From an uncultured Roseibium sp. (GTDB lineage Bacteria; Pseudomonadota; Alphaproteobacteria; Rhizobiales; Stappiaceae), in the NCBI RefSeq assembly GCF_947496995.1, contig NZ_CANMFD010000001.1:1732692-1796691 (forward strand): a stretch of 64,000 bases of DNA, read 5' to 3'. The first letter of the stretch is position 1. Each line of letters begins with the position of its first letter. The translations under genes and the position numbers were made by a program. Positions 7,551-16,568 of this stretch are shown one piece after another. The notes under the pieces were generated by a model, which did no database searches, had not been told where the DNA came from, and saw only the letters and a list, made by a program, of their open reading frames with translations.

Positions 7551-9032
7551 ATGACGCTTGTCGACGTACGCACACCCGATCCGAAGAAATTCATCAAGGG
7601 CGCGACCGGCGATTGGGAAATCGTGATCGGCATGGAAGTTCATGCCCAGGTGACGTCCCAGGCCAAGCTCTTTTCCGGTGCCTCGACCGAATTCGGCAAG
7701 GATCCGAACGATAATGTCAGCCTCGTGGATGCGGCCATGCCCGGCATGCTGCCGGTTATCAACGAGGAATGCGTGCGTCAGGCAATCCGTACCGGTCTTG
7801 GTCTGAAATCGGAGATAAACCTGAAATCCGTTTTCGACCGGAAGAACTATTTCTATCCGGACCTGCCGCAGGGCTACCAGATCTCCCAGTTCAAGCAGCC
7901 GATTGTCGGAGAGGGCAAGGTCCTGCTCGACATGCCGGACGAGCAGGTCGAGATCGGTGTCGAACGGCTGCATCTGGAGCAGGACGCCGGCAAGTCGCTG
8001 CACGACCAGCATCCGACCATGTCCTTCGTCGATCTGAACCGCTCGGGCGTCGCGCTGATGGAGATCGTTTCCAAGCCGGATCTCAGATGCGCGGACGAAG
8101 CCAGGGCCTATCTCACCAAGCTGCGCACCATCCTGCGCTACCTCGGCACCTGCGACGGCAACATGGACCAGGGTTCCATGCGGGCGGACGTCAACGTCTC
8201 CGTGCGCCGGCCGGGCGGTGCGTTCGGCACACGCTGCGAGATCAAGAACGTTAACTCCATCCGCTTCGTCGGACAGGCGATCGAATATGAAGCCCGCCGC
8301 CAGGTCGCGATCCTGGAAGATGGCGGCGAGATCGACCAGGAAACCCGTCTGTTCGACGCGGTAAAAGGCGAGACCCGCTCCATGCGCTCGAAGGAAGAAG
8401 CGCATGACTACCGCTATTTCCCGGATCCGGACCTGCTGCCGCTGGAATTCACGCAAGCCTATGTCGACGAACTCGCCAAACATCTGCCGGAACTGCCGGA
8501 CGACAAGAAGGCCCGTTTCATCGGCGACTACGGCCTGACCGCCTATGATGCCGACATTCTGGTGGCCGAAAAGGCGTCCGCAGACTTCTTCGAGGATGTC
8601 GCAAAGGGCCGTGACGCCAAGCTTTCCGCCAACTGGGTGATCAACGAATTCTTCGGCCGCCTGAACAAGGAAGGCCAGGACCTTTCCGAAAGCCCGATTT
8701 CCGCCGATCAGCTCGGCGCGATCGTCGATCTCATCAAGGAAGGTGTCATTTCCGGCAAGATCGCCAAGGACCTCTTCGAGATCGTCTGGACCGAAGGCGG
8801 CGACCCGTCGAAAATCGTCGAAGAGCGCGGCATGAAGCAGGTGACTGACCTGGGCGCGATTGAGACCATCGTTGACGAGATCATCGCCGCCAATCCGGAA
8901 AAGGTCGAGCAGGCGAAAGACAAGCCCGGCCTTCTCGGCTGGTTCGTCGGCCAGGTGATGAAACAGTCCCAGGGCAAGGCCAACCCGCAGGCGGTGAACG
9001 ACATGCTGAAGAAGAAGATCGGGCTCGACTAG
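7551..9032 (+). CDS. gatB: Asp-tRNA(Asn)/Glu-tRNA(Gln) amidotransferase subunit B
   Basis: 493 residues. It starts with the family's [13 protein letters not shown] region and carries the GatB signature around [19 protein letters not shown]. It ends in the tRNA-binding tail domain (YqeY-like, about residues 345-493, [17 protein letters not shown]). With GatA and GatC it amidates mischarged Glu-tRNA(Gln) and Asp-tRNA(Asn). gatA and gatC are not in the window, so gatB stands alone. I chose the ATG at 7551 by family length. A TTG at 7437 with a perfect GGAGG would add 38 residues and cannot be excluded. Confidence 0.95.
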   Translation: MTLVDVRTPDPKKFIKGATGDWEIVIGMEVHAQVTSQAKLFSGASTEFGKDPNDNVSLVDAAMPGMLPVINEECVRQAIRTGLGLKSEINLKSVFDRKNYFYPDLPQGYQISQFKQPIVGEGKVLLDMPDEQVEIGVERLHLEQDAGKSLHDQHPTMSFVDLNRSGVALMEIVSKPDLRCADEARAYLTKLRTILRYLGTCDGNMDQGSMRADVNVSVRRPGGAFGTRCEIKNVNSIRFVGQAIEYEARRQVAILEDGGEIDQETRLFDAVKGETRSMRSKEEAHDYRYFPDPDLLPLEFTQAYVDELAKHLPELPDDKKARFIGDYGLTAYDADILVAEKASADFFEDVAKGRDAKLSANWVINEFFGRLNKEGQDLSESPISADQLGAIVDLIKEGVISGKIAKDLFEIVWTEGGDPSKIVEERGMKQVTDLGAIETIVDEIIAANPEKVEQAKDKPGLLGWFVGQVMKQSQGKANPQAVNDMLKKKIGLD

Positions 9033-9084
9033 GGTCTGATCGGCTTCATGCGAAGGAAAACGGCTCGGCTGATTTGGAAAACCG

Positions 9085-9118
9085 GATCAGTCTGCGTTCG
9101 AGCGGACGCAGGCTGATC
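9085..9118. terminator. Imperfect 13-bp hairpin after gatB
   Basis: GATCAG-CTGCGT pairs with ACGCAG-CTGATC with one bulged mismatch, about 55 bases past the gatB stop. There is no T-run, so it is a possible Rho-assisted or processing hairpin. Confidence 0.35.
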
Positions 9119-9179
9119 TAGGAAACCTCCTGCAAATGCGCTAAACGGCTGGAAGACGTTTCAGCATGCTTCGGGGCTC

Positions 9180-10721
9180 ATGACTTCCGCCGGACAGACC
9201 TTTCCCGCCAGAACGCCTTTTTACGCAACGCCTTTCGGTGTCTGGGGTATCGTTGCCGCGTGGGGCCTGGCGCATCTGCTTCTGCGCGCTCTGTCGACGC
9301 CTGTTCTGGGCACCGACGACATGTTCGAGAACGTGCTCGTCCAGACGCTGGAACCGGGCTACATGCTGCGCCAGCCGCCACTGTATGAGTGGCTGCTGTG
9401 GTCGGCCCAGCAGGTCTTCGGACCGACAGTGCAGGCCGCGCTTTCCGTAAAATACGGGCTGATCTCGCTTGCCGCACTGTTCCTGTTTCTGATCGCGCGC
9501 AAGGCAATCGCCGATCCGCGTCTTGCGGCCCTTTGTGTCTTCTCCTATTCGCTTTATTACCAATTTGGCTGGAACCTGCACGAAGGCGTCACCCATACGG
9601 TGGTGCTGACCGCCGCCTGCGCGGCGAGTGCCTTCTGGTTCGTCAAGGCTCTCGAGACGGGCAGGCTGGGCTTTTACCTTCTCCTCGGCCTCAGCGTCGG
9701 CGCCGGCCTGCTCGGCAAACATTCCTATCCTCTCTTCGTGCTGGCCCTGTTCCTGGCTGCCTTGAGCGATGGTCAATGGCGCTCGAGGCTGCGCCTTGCC
9801 GGACTTCTGCTTGTCCCACTGGCGGCCGCGCTCGTCTACAGCCCCTATGCGTGGTGGATCGCAAGCGAAGGCCTGACGCTGTTGTCTTCGGTATCCCAGA
9901 CCATGGGCGTCACGGCGGAAACCTCGCATATCGCAAGGGCAGGCGAGGGGCTTGGCAAACTTGTCTTCGGGCTGATCGGCTTCTCCGTACCGCTGGTCCC
10001 ACTGCTGCTGCTTGTCTTCTGGCCGCGCTATCTGGGTCGTAAACAACCGCTCCGGCCGCAGGTGAGCGATGTTGCCAGGCTGTGCGGGCGCACGGTTTTG
10101 TTCATGATCCTCCTGACGGCGCTGCTGATCTTCGTGACCGGCGCGACCTATGTGAAGGAACGGCACATGCACCCGCTGCTGCTCCTCCTGCCGGTCTATC
10201 TGTTCGCCGATCTCGAGCGGTTCGGCTTCCGCAGCCAGTGGCGCTGGCTCGGTGGCGTCGTGCTGGCCTTGGTGGCTGTCGCCTTTTTCGCCCGTGTGCC
10301 GGGCATTCTCGCTCCCGACCGGTTCTGGTGCGGCGGCAAATGCCGGCACATGAAGCCCTACGCGGACCTGCAAGCACCGCTCAGCGGCCTGGGGGCCGCA
10401 AATGCCACGCTGATTGCCGAAGACGGCTACACGGGTGGAAACCTGCGTGTGCTCTTCCCCGATGCCCGGGTCGTCACCAAGGCAATTCCGGCCAGAACCG
10501 AGCCGCGCGGCAAGTGTTTCTTTGTCTGGGAGGAGAGCGAGCACGAGCCGGGTGAGACGGCGGAAGTCCGTTTTGCGAGAAATGCGTTCTGGCTGGCGGA
10601 GGCGCCTGTTTCCGCGCGCTATCTGACCGGCTCCTGGCCGCATCTTTTGCGGCCACAGGGCTGGCGAACCACCTGGTGGGGCGTTGCGGAGCTTGATCCC
10701 TCCAGCCCGATATGCCGGTAG
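9180..10721 (+). CDS. GT39/ArnT-like membrane glycosyltransferase
   Basis: 513 residues with roughly ten hydrophobic helices in the first two thirds and a C-terminal periplasmic domain. The first loop carries the acidic motif TDDMFENVLVQTLEPGY, typical of GT-C glycosyltransferases (PMT/ArnT group) where an Asp in loop 1 is catalytic. These enzymes use polyprenyl-phosphate sugars to glycosylate lipid A, proteins or glycans on the periplasmic side. A lone CGGKCRHM segment lies in the soluble domain. No LPS-modification genes adjoin it, so acceptor and sugar are unknown. Confidence 0.75.
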   Translation: MTSAGQTFPARTPFYATPFGVWGIVAAWGLAHLLLRALSTPVLGTDDMFENVLVQTLEPGYMLRQPPLYEWLLWSAQQVFGPTVQAALSVKYGLISLAALFLFLIARKAIADPRLAALCVFSYSLYYQFGWNLHEGVTHTVVLTAACAASAFWFVKALETGRLGFYLLLGLSVGAGLLGKHSYPLFVLALFLAALSDGQWRSRLRLAGLLLVPLAAALVYSPYAWWIASEGLTLLSSVSQTMGVTAETSHIARAGEGLGKLVFGLIGFSVPLVPLLLLVFWPRYLGRKQPLRPQVSDVARLCGRTVLFMILLTALLIFVTGATYVKERHMHPLLLLLPVYLFADLERFGFRSQWRWLGGVVLALVAVAFFARVPGILAPDRFWCGGKCRHMKPYADLQAPLSGLGAANATLIAEDGYTGGNLRVLFPDARVVTKAIPARTEPRGKCFFVWEESEHEPGETAEVRFARNAFWLAEAPVSARYLTGSWPHLLRPQGWRTTWWGVAELDPSSPICR

Positions 10722-10776
10722 GGACCCGCGCCGGTCATTTTCAATCCAGCCTCAGGGCTTCAGAAGTCGGATCATC

Positions 10777-11241
10777 ATGTCGAAGACAATCAGGATCGAA
10801 AAAGCCCGCCCCGAACATCTTCGCGAGATCGTTGCGGTCATCAATGCGGGCGCCACGAGCGTGCGCCGGGACAAGGAACATTCCAGCTGGCAGGCATACC
10901 GCCCAGCCTTCGACGCCCTGTGCGCCGCGCCGGAAGCCGACATCTATGTGGCCGTGAATGAGGACGAGGAGGTGATCGGCACCTTTCAGATCCATTTCCT
11001 CAAGGGGATCGCCTTCCAGGGCCGCCCGCGGGTGGAACTGGAGAGTGTGCATGTGCGCCAGGACCAGCGCGGAACCGGTGTCGGCCGCCTGATGATGGAC
11101 AAGGCCGAGGAACTCGCCAGACAGGCGGATGCCTGTCTGCTGCAGCTCACGTCCAACCGGGAGCGCGAGGGTTCGCATCTCTTCTACAAACGCCTTGGCT
11201 ACGACCAGAGTCATCTCGGCTACAAGAAGATGCTGGTCTGA
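10777..11241 (+). CDS. GNAT family N-acetyltransferase
   Basis: 154 residues. The acetyl-CoA pyrophosphate-binding motif is visible as RQDQRGTGVGRLMM (Q/R-x2-G-x-G), preceded by VELESVHV on beta-4 and followed by YKRLGYDQSHLGYKKML. This is the classic GNAT order. The acceptor is unknown. I chose the ATG at 10777, since the longer frame overlaps the preceding gene. It lies about 50 bases behind the glycosyltransferase gene and may be co-transcribed. Confidence 0.85.
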   Translation: MSKTIRIEKARPEHLREIVAVINAGATSVRRDKEHSSWQAYRPAFDALCAAPEADIYVAVNEDEEVIGTFQIHFLKGIAFQGRPRVELESVHVRQDQRGTGVGRLMMDKAEELARQADACLLQLTSNREREGSHLFYKRLGYDQSHLGYKKMLV

Positions 11242-11291
11242 GGGGAAGAAGGCTGTCGGCTGAATTCAGGCAGCCGCAACACCTGCGCGGT

Positions 11292-11765
11292 TCAGTTGAC
11301 CTTCCGCCAGATCTCTTTCTCACAGACATTGAACACCACGCGCACACAGCCTTGGACTTCCAGTTCGGAGCCGCCGGTCCTGCGGATGGTGGCATTCGCG
11401 CTGAAACCGCGTCGCGGATCGTAGACGCGGCCGCTCCAGCTGTTGCTCTCCGGTTTCATGCGCCAGAGCACTGTCAGTCCGAGAACCTTGCGGTTGCGTT
11501 TGGAGGCGTCTTTGTTGTTGGCGTCACGCGTCGATTGGACCGTATGGCCACTCGGCGGCTTGAAATCGACGATCTTGCCGCAAGGGACCTTGCCGCAGTC
11601 GGTGATCCGGATCACCGCCCCTTCCGGTGTCCGCCATGTGCCAGTGATATCGGGAGCAGCCAAGGCGGTGCCGCCCGCGAACAGAACGCTCGAAATGACC
11701 AGGCTGGCCCGGACAAGTTTTCCGAGAGATCTGGTTTGCGAAAGATGAGACCTGAAAATATGCAA
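11292..11765 (-). CDS. DUF2147 domain protein, secreted (copy 1)
   Basis: 157 residues. A basic N-terminus and hydrophobic stretch ending in GGTALAAPD make a signal peptide. The mature part begins with ITGTWRTPEGAVIRITDCG, the standard DUF2147 opening, and contains CGKIVDF and a late cysteine pair. The DUF2147 fold is lipocalin-like and usually periplasmic; the ligand is unknown. The start is a TTG (11765) with GGGG upstream; internal starts would damage the signal peptide. It is a tandem paralogue of the next gene. Confidence 0.8.
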   Translation of the reverse strand: MHIFRSHLSQTRSLGKLVRASLVISSVLFAGGTALAAPDITGTWRTPEGAVIRITDCGKVPCGKIVDFKPPSGHTVQSTRDANNKDASKRNRKVLGLTVLWRMKPESNSWSGRVYDPRRGFSANATIRRTGGSELEVQGCVRVVFNVCEKEIWRKVN

Positions 11766-11878
11766 GAATTTACCCCGCCGCAGTGCTGGTGGAATTGCAT
11801 GGCAATCTTTACCGGCAATTGCGACGGGGCGATGGCCAGATCGCGAGGATCTGGCGGTCAGACCTGAATGGTTGCGGT

Positions 11879-12301
11879 CTATTGGACGCGGGACCAGGTC
11901 TCCCCCTTGCAGATGAGCCCGCCCATGACGCAGCCTTCGAGTTTCAGCTTGTCCGCGCCTGTCAGCGCGATGAAACCGGTATAGGTCTTGCCGTCCTCGG
12001 CATTATAGACCTTGCCTTTCCACTGGCCGTCCTTGCCGGTCGGCTGCATCGATTGCACGATCTGCACCCCGAGCAGCGGCCTGCCGCGCTTTGCGGCATC
12101 CGGGTTTTTCGTATCCTTGCGGGGATCGCGAAGCCAGATCAGCTTGCCGCAGAGCGCACCGCCACACGGTGCAATCCTGATTTTTGATGCCCCGTTCGCA
12201 CGCATCCAGTCGCCAGTGGCGTCTGCCGCAAGCGCAGGGCCCCCGGATGGTGCCATCAAGGCCGTCGCGATGACGACAGTGGTCAATAAGGATTTCAGCA
12301 C
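11879..12301 (-). CDS. DUF2147 domain protein, secreted (copy 2)
   Basis: 140 residues with a clear signal peptide (MLKSLLTTVVIATALMAP... cut near ALAAD). The mature DUF2147 domain has ATGDWMRANGASKIRIAPCG, GALCGKLIWL and a closing CKGETW. It is more compact than copy 1 and lies upstream of it in the same direction with a 113-base gap, so the two may form one transcript. The cysteines at similar positions suggest a conserved disulfide. Function unknown. Confidence 0.8.
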   Translation of the reverse strand: MLKSLLTTVVIATALMAPSGGPALAADATGDWMRANGASKIRIAPCGGALCGKLIWLRDPRKDTKNPDAAKRGRPLLGVQIVQSMQPTGKDGQWKGKVYNAEDGKTYTGFIALTGADKLKLEGCVMGGLICKGETWSRVQ

Positions 12302-12750
12302 GTTTTCCTCCCGATACGCTTAGTCTTACGTTTACGGAAAGGGAAGGTATAACTTTGCCATTTGACTGGAAACCCGTCTCCCTACGTCAGCACCGCAGTT
12401 TTTTTCTAGGAACCGTGCGGCCAGGCAGGAAGGAGCATAACGCCGCTGCCGCGATTGACGGAAAGCCGGCCATTTTTGTGAGCAAACGATTCCATGGTGA
12501 ACAAAACCTTGATCCCATCTGTCGATTTTTCAGCTAATGCCACTGATTTATAAGGGAAAATCGAAATCACATGCTTACCGTAATGTGAATTTCAGACTTA
12601 TTTAAATTTTTATTCTCATTACGTTAAACTTACATTTTAACCGGCTATTTAACCGTAACTGATCAAGTAGTTGTCAAGAAACGACAGGGAAAGCTTCGCA
12701 AAAGCTTGCGTTTCTAGGGAAGTCTTACAGAGATTGAAAAGGGGAGCATC
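12302..12750. other. Gene-free intergenic region, AT-rich in its second half
   Basis: No coding region seen. Bases 12540-12660 are notably AT-rich and contain two direct copies of TTTAACC with a 12-base period. This region likely carries promoters for the DUF2147 genes (minus) and the short Sel1-like gene (plus). Confidence 0.4.
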
Positions 12751-13020
12751 ATGGCTCGTTTTGAAATGCATTCGGCCGACATGGCCATCATGGGCGAAAA
12801 GCCTGTTACCGCCGACATCCTGTTCCAGATGGGTCTGGACAGCGCTTGCGGCCGGCACGGCAGCACCGATCTGGTTACCGCGCACAAGTGGTTCAACATC
12901 GCTGCCCTGAAAGGCAATGACGATGCCGCCCGCTACCGCAAGGAAATCTCCGGCGAAATGAGCCCAGCCGAGATTGCCGCAGCTCAGCGTTCGGCTCGTG
13001 AATGGCTTTCGATGCATTGA
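12751..13020 (+). CDS. Short Sel1-repeat-like protein
   Basis: 89 residues. The segment LFQMGLDSACGRHGSTDLVTAHKWFNIAALKGNDDAARYRKEI is one and a half Sel1-type helical units (hallmarks A-x-KWFNIAA-KGN-DA), followed by a helix with MSPAEIAAAQ. Such short SEL1-like proteins are common in Rhizobiales and probably mediate protein contacts. The ATG has GGGGAG upstream. It stands alone, convergent with the DUF930 gene. Confidence 0.75.
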   Translation: MARFEMHSADMAIMGEKPVTADILFQMGLDSACGRHGSTDLVTAHKWFNIAALKGNDDAARYRKEISGEMSPAEIAAAQRSAREWLSMH

Positions 13021-13069
13021 GGCCGGTCAAGGCTGCCTGCCTTACGGTTATTCCATTGCCCGACTTGTT

Positions 13070-13099
13070 CTGACGCAGCGGCTTTTCCCGCCGCGTCAG
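13070..13099. terminator. Hairpin between convergent Sel1-like and DUF930 genes
   Basis: CTGACGC-GCGG pairs with CCGC-GCGTCAG around a TTTTC loop. No U-run follows on either strand, so termination is only a possibility. Confidence 0.45.
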
Positions 13100-13132
13100 G
13101 ATTGTGACTATTTCAGTGAAGCGTTTGACCGG

Positions 13133-13870
13133 TCAGTGGATCGGGGCAAGGCCGAGCTCGTCCCATTGCGCGCGGACGATCGGCGCGCCGAGCGCATATT
13201 CAAAAGCCGTGATCGCCGATCCGCTGCCATCCAGCTGGCATTTATAGGCGATTTCATACCAGATCCGATTGCTCCGCAGTGCAGCCGCCGGAGCAAACAC
13301 CACGTTTTCTTTCCGGAACGAATTGCGCCGTGCATGCGGCATGAGCCGCGTCGGACGGAATTCGGGGAGCGTGTGGCGAACCTGTTCCATGGCCTCGAGC
13401 GCGCAAAGCTGCTCAATCCTGTCGTCTCCCGTCACCTGCGTCAGCGCCTGCCGGGCCTGTAACGATCGGGGATCCTTCAAGACATCGCTTGCGTAATATC
13501 CTGTCGCGGTTACCCAACCGGTGTCCGGCGTTTTTCCCTGCGGCACGCTCTCTGCCTCCGGATCGGCCGGAACCGTTTCCGTTCCTAAAGTGTCAGGCGT
13601 GAGGGCCGCTTGTTCGGCGGCTTCCGGCACTGCCGATGCTGCATTATCCGTTTCAGGGCTGCTCGACGCCGAAAGCTCCTCCGACGGGAGAAGGCGAGGC
13701 TCAACGACGATTTCCACCGTCATCGGTTCGGGTGCTGAGGGAATGGACAGCTCTCGTACCGCCTGGCTGGCCAGAACTGCGAAGACGAAAACATGCAGCC
13801 AGATCGCGCACAGCCAGGGGAAGCGGTCGGCGATCAGATGGTTGATATTTGCGCGCTCTGCAAATTCCAT
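13133..13870 (-). CDS. DUF930 domain protein with TonB-like N-terminal architecture
   Basis: 245 residues. One N-terminal membrane helix (FPWLCAIWLHVFVFAVLASQAV, about 18-39) is followed by an acidic Pro/Ala/Glu linker (about 45-115). The DUF930 domain begins at DPRSLQARQALTQVTGDDRIEQLC and has a second cysteine near the end (AYKCQLDG). The cytoplasmic tail, helix and linker resemble TonB-type proteins, but no TonB C-terminal motif is present. The periplasmic domain's role is unknown; the family is largely alphaproteobacterial. Confidence 0.8.
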   Translation of the reverse strand: MEFAERANINHLIADRFPWLCAIWLHVFVFAVLASQAVRELSIPSAPEPMTVEIVVEPRLLPSEELSASSSPETDNAASAVPEAAEQAALTPDTLGTETVPADPEAESVPQGKTPDTGWVTATGYYASDVLKDPRSLQARQALTQVTGDDRIEQLCALEAMEQVRHTLPEFRPTRLMPHARRNSFRKENVVFAPAAALRSNRIWYEIAYKCQLDGSGSAITAFEYALGAPIVRAQWDELGLAPIH

Positions 13871-14318
13871 CGATGCCCCCCTGTATCCGGCAGTTCCCTG
13901 TATATCCCAGGCCGAACACTGTGTCGGTTTTATGGTTCACAGACCCTTGAACGTCCGGCGGATGCATCCTGCGGTCCTTGCAAGTGGTGGCTGGTTGACC
14001 CCGCCGCCGGCCAGCGTCAGCTTGAACAAGGTATGCCCGGTCGCCGATTCGAACGCTGACCGGCCATCTGCCGATGCTCTCCTCGTGGCCGGAGCATCGG
14101 TCCCGGTCACCACGCCCGTTGCCCTCGCGGCAAGGTGGATCAGTTCAAATTATTCCGGTTCCGCAGAGCAAATTGAAATGATTTTGTAGCCGGAATGGCG
14201 GCGCGGGACGCCTTAGGTGTGCTTTCCACAGGGGGCTCGGGTTGGAAATATATCTTTGTGATTTTTAAACGCCCGCAATTATACCAATCTGTGACATAAA
14301 AATTCGAAGGGACTTTCC
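13871..14318. other. Gene-free divergent intergenic region
   Basis: No supported gene, repeat or RNA. The short frames here have no ribosome-binding sites or family features. It should hold promoters for the DUF930 gene (minus) and the unknown gene at 14319 (plus). Confidence 0.4.
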
Positions 14319-15029
14319 TTGGGGCCGGAAGACATTGCAACGTTGATAAATGCCTATTCCGCGTGTCGTTCGCGGCTGCTGGCACTTGGTTGCTCTGTTC
14401 GGGTGCTCAACGATTTCGAGGAAGTGGGCCCGCTGCTGACGAACGCCGGCAAGGATGTCACGCCGTTTTTTCAAAGCCGCTTCTTCGACTTCAACAAGCA
14501 TAACGGGTTCTGTCACGTGGCTCTGGCCGACGGCGAACCGGTTTCGTTTTACTGCAGCCAGCTCTTCGACACGGGGGGCATGGACTACCTGAACTATCAC
14601 CGGATGCAGCTTGCGCGCATCTATGGCAGCGAGTTCCCGGTCGACCCGTCCTGGGAATGTCCGCCGATGCTGAAGATCAAGGGGAAAGTGATCTATTCCG
14701 GCGATGCGTTGAACGTCCCGGGATACGCCTCGGCGCGAAAGTCCCTCGAACGTCTGGCGCTCATCTCCAGGATGAACCTCTATCTGGGCTTCGTGACCTG
14801 GCGGGCGGCTATTGCCAGCGTCGGGCTGGCGCGGGCCGACAGGGTGGGCAAGTCCTTGGGCGAGGTCTACGGCGCGCTACACACCTACCCCTATGCGACC
14901 AGGTGGCTCAATCTTCCGCCGGACAGACGCCAGGATGACATGTTCCTGTTCAATTCCGCCAGAGATGTTCTTTATCTTGCAAGAATTGAAGTTCGTGAAA
15001 CTGTGTCAGCGTCGGAAGCGTCAGATTGA
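14319..15029 (+). CDS. Hypothetical protein, unrecognised family
   Basis: 236 residues, starting at TTG (14319) with AAGGGA upstream. Composition is that of a soluble globular protein, rich in Tyr and Arg (MDYLNYHRMQLARIYGSEF, RRQDDMFLFNSARDVLYLARIEVRE). The architecture GFCHVALADGEPVSFYC... and MNLYLGFVTWRAAIASVG suggests an acyl- or acetyltransferase-like fold, but I see no diagnostic motif. Its last 80 bases overlap the end of the convergent gene 14950-15462. I cannot assign a function. Confidence 0.6.
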   Translation: MGPEDIATLINAYSACRSRLLALGCSVRVLNDFEEVGPLLTNAGKDVTPFFQSRFFDFNKHNGFCHVALADGEPVSFYCSQLFDTGGMDYLNYHRMQLARIYGSEFPVDPSWECPPMLKIKGKVIYSGDALNVPGYASARKSLERLALISRMNLYLGFVTWRAAIASVGLARADRVGKSLGEVYGALHTYPYATRWLNLPPDRRQDDMFLFNSARDVLYLARIEVRETVSASEASD

Positions 15030-15462
15030 CGAGCACCGGGCTGGGCGCACCCAGCCAGAGACGGTCGATAAGCCGGTAATAGCTGACCGGGATACCCTTG
15101 AGGGCACCGGGCGGAGTGACTTCCATTTCCACCAGTTCGCAAACGCGGTGACCCTGGGCAGCCCTTGCAAAGCCCCCGGCTACGGCGGCATCGAACCGCG
15201 GATCCTGGTTGCGGATCGCGGACGCGAAATCGGCGCCGAACTGTCCGGCCATCACATCCTGGATGTAGCTGCCCTTGCCCACATAGCCGATTTTGGGGAT
15301 GTGGTCCCCATCCGCACGCGGGGAGGTGAAGACCACACGGTCGAACAGTGGCATGCCGGGGCGCAGAACACCGGACGTGTGTTTGAGGAACGCGTCGAGT
15401 TCCTGAATATGCTGCCCTGACAGGCCTTTCATGTTGGCCGGGTCGATGTGTTTGATGTGCAC
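14950..15462 (-). CDS. Hypothetical protein, possible PAS-like domain
   Basis: 170 residues from an ATG at 15462. The last third (ELVEMEVTPPGALKGIPVSYYRLIDRLWLG, then VLVNLTLPT) reads like the end of a PAS-type sensory domain found in short Rhizobiales proteins, but the match is only by eye. Its 3' end overlaps the convergent gene by 80 bases, unusual for two genuine genes. Both frames have normal amino-acid composition, so I keep both. Ribosome-binding site weak. Confidence 0.55.
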   Translation of the reverse strand: MHIKHIDPANMKGLSGQHIQELDAFLKHTSGVLRPGMPLFDRVVFTSPRADGDHIPKIGYVGKGSYIQDVMAGQFGADFASAIRNQDPRFDAAVAGGFARAAQGHRVCELVEMEVTPPGALKGIPVSYYRLIDRLWLGAPSPVLVNLTLPTLTQFHELQFLQDKEHLWRN

Positions 15463-16265
15463 TTATATACCCTCCGCATTCTGCAGAAGTTTTGTTGTTA
15501 TCTGAAACCGCCCGCGGAACCCGTTGTCCGCGTCACGATTGGTAGTCCACCGGCCGGCTTTACACCCGCGTGCGCCGGGCAGGGAAGGGGAGAAAGCTCT
15601 CGTCAAGAGAGCCTGCTTCTCCAATCCGTCTGCGAAGACACGCACAGCTTTGTCATGAAAGGTCGGCAGATGCATGAGATCAGCAAGCCTTCCTCAGAGT
15701 TTCGGGCATCTGCAAAGGGGCAGGCAGGGTAATATTCATCCGGAACGTTTCGTTTTCATCTGGGAGCCTGCGCCCTGGTCTTCAGCATGCCGCCCGGCTC
15801 GCCGCGAGGTTTGACGAACACTTCCCGCCGCTCCGCGATGCCGGTGTGATTTCATCCACCTTGCGTTAATGTACCAATGAATTGGTTTATCAATGGTTCC
15901 ATCCGTCAGCCGCTTGCCGGCGCTGCTTCGTATTACTCGCCACACTCGCAAGCTCGCGAACCCGCGCAACAGCAATGTTCCGTTGTTATACCGTCAACCC
16001 GATTGCCCCCGAGTGGTGCATGCCTTCCGTGACAAGCATGTGAAAATTGCCTTTTTGTGTGGGATCTGTCCCGGCGGATCTTCCAACACCGTAAACGGAG
16101 CCCCCACAAAACTGTCCTGATTTTAGCTAAAAGCCGGTCTGTATTCCTGTCCCGGCGGCTGCGCGATCCCATGAGAACGCAGGTGCCCACCCGGCGTGGA
16201 AAACAGCCGCCTGCGGCCAAAAAGGGCTTGCGTCCCAAAGCGTCCGCCTCTAAACGGAACGAACC
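15463..16265. other. Long gene-free stretch before tRNA-Ser
   Basis: About 800 bases without a supported gene. Several short frames exist on both strands but lack ribosome-binding sites, conserved motifs or plausible composition. No repeat of the tRNA 3' end, integrase or transposase remnant was found. Confidence 0.4.
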
Positions 16266-16355
16266 GGAGAGGTGGCCGAGTGGTCGAAGGCGCTCCCCTG
16301 CTAAGGGAGTAGGCCCGGAAGGGTCTCGAGGGTTCGAATCCCTTCCTCTCCGCCA
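16266..16355 (+). tRNA. tRNA-Ser (anticodon GCT)
   Basis: The 7-bp acceptor stem GGAGAGG (16266-16272) pairs with CCTCTCC (16345-16351), followed by discriminator G and an encoded CCA. The anticodon loop reads CTGCTAA, giving anticodon GCT for AGC/AGU serine codons. The T-loop GGTTCGAATCC is intact and the long variable arm typical of class II tRNAs is present. Confidence 0.97.
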
Positions 16356-16568
16356 TCTTTTTTCCGGTGTGAATGGCTTTTTGCCGCCAGCCTTCTGCGG
16401 GCAATAGTCCAGTCGTCCGCCGGACCTTTCTCCAAGACATCAGTTCCCACCGCATTCGGAAAACGCAAAGCCTGCACGACGGTCGTCGGTGCGTTCCTTG
16501 CCGAATACGATCAGGATCGCTTTCTACCGGCAATTCAACGTCGTTAGGCCGGAAGGAACCGCCAGCCC

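Noticed and set aside
12620..12660. TTAA-rich motifs resembling a CtrA binding site
   Set aside because: The spacing between the TTAA halves is 8 or 9 bases, not the 7 required by the CtrA consensus.
15463..15675. A 70-codon minus-strand frame upstream of the PAS-like gene
   Set aside because: No ribosome-binding site, mixed composition and no recognisable features.
16266..16355. tRNA-Ser as a genomic-island insertion site
   Set aside because: No integrase and no second copy of the tRNA 3' end was found in the following sequence.
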